Positions 61,720 to 64,000 of a stretch of 64,000 nucleotides of DNA are shown here, piece after piece. The notes beneath the pieces are model-generated. The model did no database searches and was not told where the DNA came from. It worked only from the letters and a program-made list of their open reading frames with translations. Origin of the DNA: Sinotaia quadrata (taxonomy: Eukaryota; Mollusca; Gastropoda; Architaenioglossa; Viviparidae); NCBI GenBank assembly GCA_028829895.1, contig CM054179.1:107002875-107066874 (forward strand). Reading direction: 5' to 3'. The translations under genes were made by a program, and so were the position numbers. How positions within the stretch are numbered: the first letter of the stretch is position 1; the number at the start of each line of letters is the position of its first letter.

Positions 61720-62679
61720 CTACTTGTAAAAGAAAAGGAAGCGTGGGGATGCGGCTGTACACATACACACACGACGATGACACACAAAAGTATCAAAATT
61801 AACAGGGGCTAAAAGCCCAAAATACTATGATATTAGAGAGTATCAACCTACTTTGGTGTCAAAAATATAACTTTCACTGATATCATTCACTCAAATCAGT
61901 GAAATTATACTCCTTTGCTAGATCAAGAAAAAGTAGGTAAAGTGCTATATACACTTATGTGATGAAAAATTAAATGTAGATTAGCAGTACTGCTGATGCT
62001 TAATGAGTTTAATTATGTGATTTAGAAAAAGGAAGAAAAAAACCAGATATATTTTACATAGAAATTATATTATCTGGAATTAATTCAGTTAGAGAAGAAG
62101 AAGTAATGTGTGATTATTATAATAATATGAAAAATTCTTAGACTAAATGGTGAAAAAATAAACTTTGTCAGGAAATGTACCAAATGGAGTAAGTTATATG
62201 AAGAACTAGTACATTATTAGTACATTTTCAACTTTTAAGGAGTCTTATAATTAATTCACAATCAACTTAAAAACCTAGGGAAATAATTTACAAAAGTTTA
62301 ATGATTTATTAAATAAAAAATAATTTACTTGAATGTTTAAATGAATTAAAAAAAATAAGGCTTGATTTTGATAACAATAGTATGGTAGATGGCAAGTTGT
62401 ATTATTAATAGTATAATCCACACCTTTCAACAATTTTGCTCAATAATATACAAGCAGCAACAGAAACAAGTCCAATTCTCATAGTTAATTGCATCCCTTT
62501 TGGACTGTTTTGCAATTCTTAAGTCTAACAGCTTTGATGAATAATATTTCTCAGCACTAAGACCAAACACTAGCAGTAAAAACTTGTTCTATTTAATGTT
62601 TCTGCAGATATATCAATCTAAGTTAATTATTTTTGTTGCTGCTATGTGTAAAATTAAATCTGGGATAATTATCAGTCAC
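61720..62679 (-). other. Probable intron of the minus-strand gene
   Basis: AT-rich sequence with no recognisable exon. The candidate donor on the exon side (phase 1) and the candidate acceptor on the other side (phase 2) do not match in phase. Therefore either another exon lies between, or the two segments belong to different transcripts. Confidence 0.4.
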
Positions 62680-63300
62680 CTTGTTTACTCAATATTTCTT
62701 CAGATAGCCGTCTGGGAAACATCTTGTCCAAATCAATATCGAGTGGTGGTTCTGGATTTTTGTCTTTGTCCGGCCTGCCCCTGTCTTTAAGCCGTAAGCT
62801 TTTAATTTGCTGGGTATCAAGATCAACATCATCTACTGTATCTGCAACAGAGAGTGACTGAGTTCTCTTTGTCAATACAGTAGTTTCACCCGGATATATC
62901 AAGCTAACAGTGCGTCGTTTGCTAGTCTGCTGTTGTGGGTTCTGGTCAACATTTGCCAACAGATTATCCGTGTTTTCTTTAGAATCAGGAATAACTCCTT
63001 CAACAGAAAGATGATATTTGTCAGGTGAATCCTGCTGGTTATTAACTCGGGCCTGTTCAATGGCATCAGAGATGTGTCGCTTCATTTCATCTATAAAAGC
63101 CATGGAATCAAAGGAAGATCGAACTTGAACATTAACATTGACATTAATGGTAGGCTGATTATCTTCAGGTCTTTCTGAAAAGGGTGTGCTTGCATGTGAG
63201 GTATGTTCAGGGGCATTATTAAATACATCATCATTTTCCAGCCACTCATCTCCACTGATTGTTGCAATTTCATCACAAATAGAGGGAACCAAAGAATGGT
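62680..63300 (-). CDS. Exon of unidentified protein (disordered, acidic/Ser-rich)
   Basis: Acceptor CTCTACCACAG|ACCATT starts the exon at 63300 in phase 1. It reads D-HSLVPSICDEIATISGDEW, then a Ser/Asp/Glu/Asn-rich region with an alternating N-V-N-V-N-V-Q-V stretch, a helical patch (FIDEMKRHISDAIEQARVN), the basic KRRTVSLIYPG, and an acidic end (DIDLDKMFPRRLSEEILSKQ). A donor-like CAAG|GTGACT follows at 62680/62679; if it is not used, the frame stops at 62672. About 207 codons are open in otherwise AT-rich, stop-dense DNA with non-biased codons, which supports a real exon. No domain is recognised. The product is mostly low-complexity and likely disordered. Confidence 0.72.
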
Positions 63301-63411
63301 CTGTGGTAGAGAAAAAGTTATATTATTTAACAGATTAATTTCATCACAAATAGAGGGAACCAAAGAATGGTCTGTGGTAGAGAAAAAGTTATATTATTTA
63401 ACAGATTAATT
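63268..63411 (-). repeat. 71-bp tandem duplication of an exon's 3' splice site
   Basis: Two copies (starts 71 bases apart, e.g. AGAGGGAACCAAAGAATGGT at 63281 and 63352) each contain the pyrimidine tract, CCACAG and the first coding bases of the exon. The distal acceptor would put the exon start at 63371. As 71 is not a multiple of three, its use would shift the frame relative to the proximal one. Confidence 0.95.
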
Positions 63412-63715
63412 TGCAAGTGTATTATCAAATACACTTATTAATAAAATATGACTAAACTTCTATTGAGTTGCAGGAATTTTTACTCTAATTTCAAGTTCAT
63501 CCTTAATTATTTCAGAAATTCATCAATAAAACATGATCAAAAACAAATAAAACAATAATGAAAAAAAATAATGTAAATTTAATTAATTTTTTTCTTTATT
63601 TTGAATATCTTTACCTTTGAATATGTATTAAAACATACTAAAATGTATGTAAGGAATCAGTTTAAGAAATTTGTAAGATGTTAAACTGGTGATAATCAAA
63701 CTTCTGTCAACTCAC

Positions 63716-63796
63716 CAGACTTATCGATGACAATTACAGAGGAAATCTCACTAGCGGTCTGCACTAAATTGCACACTGATGGAGCCAAAGAATGAT
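63716..63796 (-). CDS. 81-bp symmetric (phase 1-1) exon, paralogous to the next exon's start
   Basis: Acceptor TTTCAG|ATCATT at 63797/63796 and donor GTCTG|GTGAGT at 63716/63715. It encodes 27 codons beginning D-H-S-L-A-P-S-V-C-N-L-V-Q-T and ending VIVIDKS. The opening matches the opening of the following exon (D-H-S-L-V-P-S-I-C-D-E-I-A-T) in sequence and in intron phase. The exon can therefore be skipped or multiplied without frame change. The gene continues beyond the right edge of the window. Confidence 0.72.
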
Positions 63797-64000
63797 CTGA
63801 AAGGAAAAAAAGGAATTTCATTCAATATAGATTAATTCACTAAAGGATGTTTTGTATGCAAAAAGTGAGGTACAGTAATGCTTATAGGTTTGGGGCAAAA
63901 ATAAAACATTTTGTATGAACAAACATTTTGACTGATGGATTGAGTCTAATTAATTTTTGTGCAGTGATAAATTTCAGGCAGAAATTAAATCATTCAAATC
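63797..64000 (-). other. Intron of the minus-strand gene, to window edge
   Basis: AT-rich sequence; no further exon is visible before the edge. Confidence 0.4.

Overview
This is animal nuclear DNA: AT-rich, intron-containing and full of simple repeats. The only firmly identified gene is a D2-like dopamine receptor of invertebrate type. With the recurring short motif AAGGGARATAACT, this suggests a lophotrochozoan, most likely a gastropod mollusc. The species call is inference. There are no operons, bacterial signals or CRISPR arrays; the many regular arrays are eukaryotic minisatellites.

Layout. Bases 1-25718 hold no exon that I can recognise. They contain about twenty tandem arrays (units 21-79 bp), CA/GT microsatellites and two small GC-richer islands that may be retroelement debris. 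They lie upstream of the first visible receptor exon and are probably one very long intron plus flank. Bases 25719-33182 (+) carry the last three coding exons of the receptor: TM3, then ICL2 to the start of TM6, then TM6 to the stop. The start codon, N-terminus, TM1 and TM2 were not found. The first visible intron (4.9 kb) is mostly minisatellite, including a nearly perfect 38-bp array and a 74-bp array ending about 80 bp before the next exon. Bases 33183-55613 are 3' UTR and intergenic DNA with another twenty or so arrays, several with dimeric or other higher-order structure. Bases 55614-56870 (-) are a decayed, 5'-truncated non-LTR retrotransposon with a damaged catalytic motif, frameshifts and an internal deletion. 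Bases 56871-61595 are AT-rich with nothing recognisable. Bases 61596-63796 (-) hold two or three exons of an unidentified gene: two exons begin with related peptide sequence, one has a tandemly duplicated 3' splice site, and a short segment encodes a single membrane span right before the stop.

Functionally, the receptor would be a Gi/o-coupled biogenic amine receptor at the neuronal membrane. Its orthosteric residues (D3.32, the three TM5 serines, W6.48/F6.51/F6.52, NPxxY) are all present, and its third intracellular loop of about 240 residues is encoded in one exon. The minus-strand gene is unidentified and need not be related to it. The most distinctive property of the window is the density of mutually unrelated minisatellites. 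Many have unit lengths divisible by three and so create long spurious reading frames on both strands.
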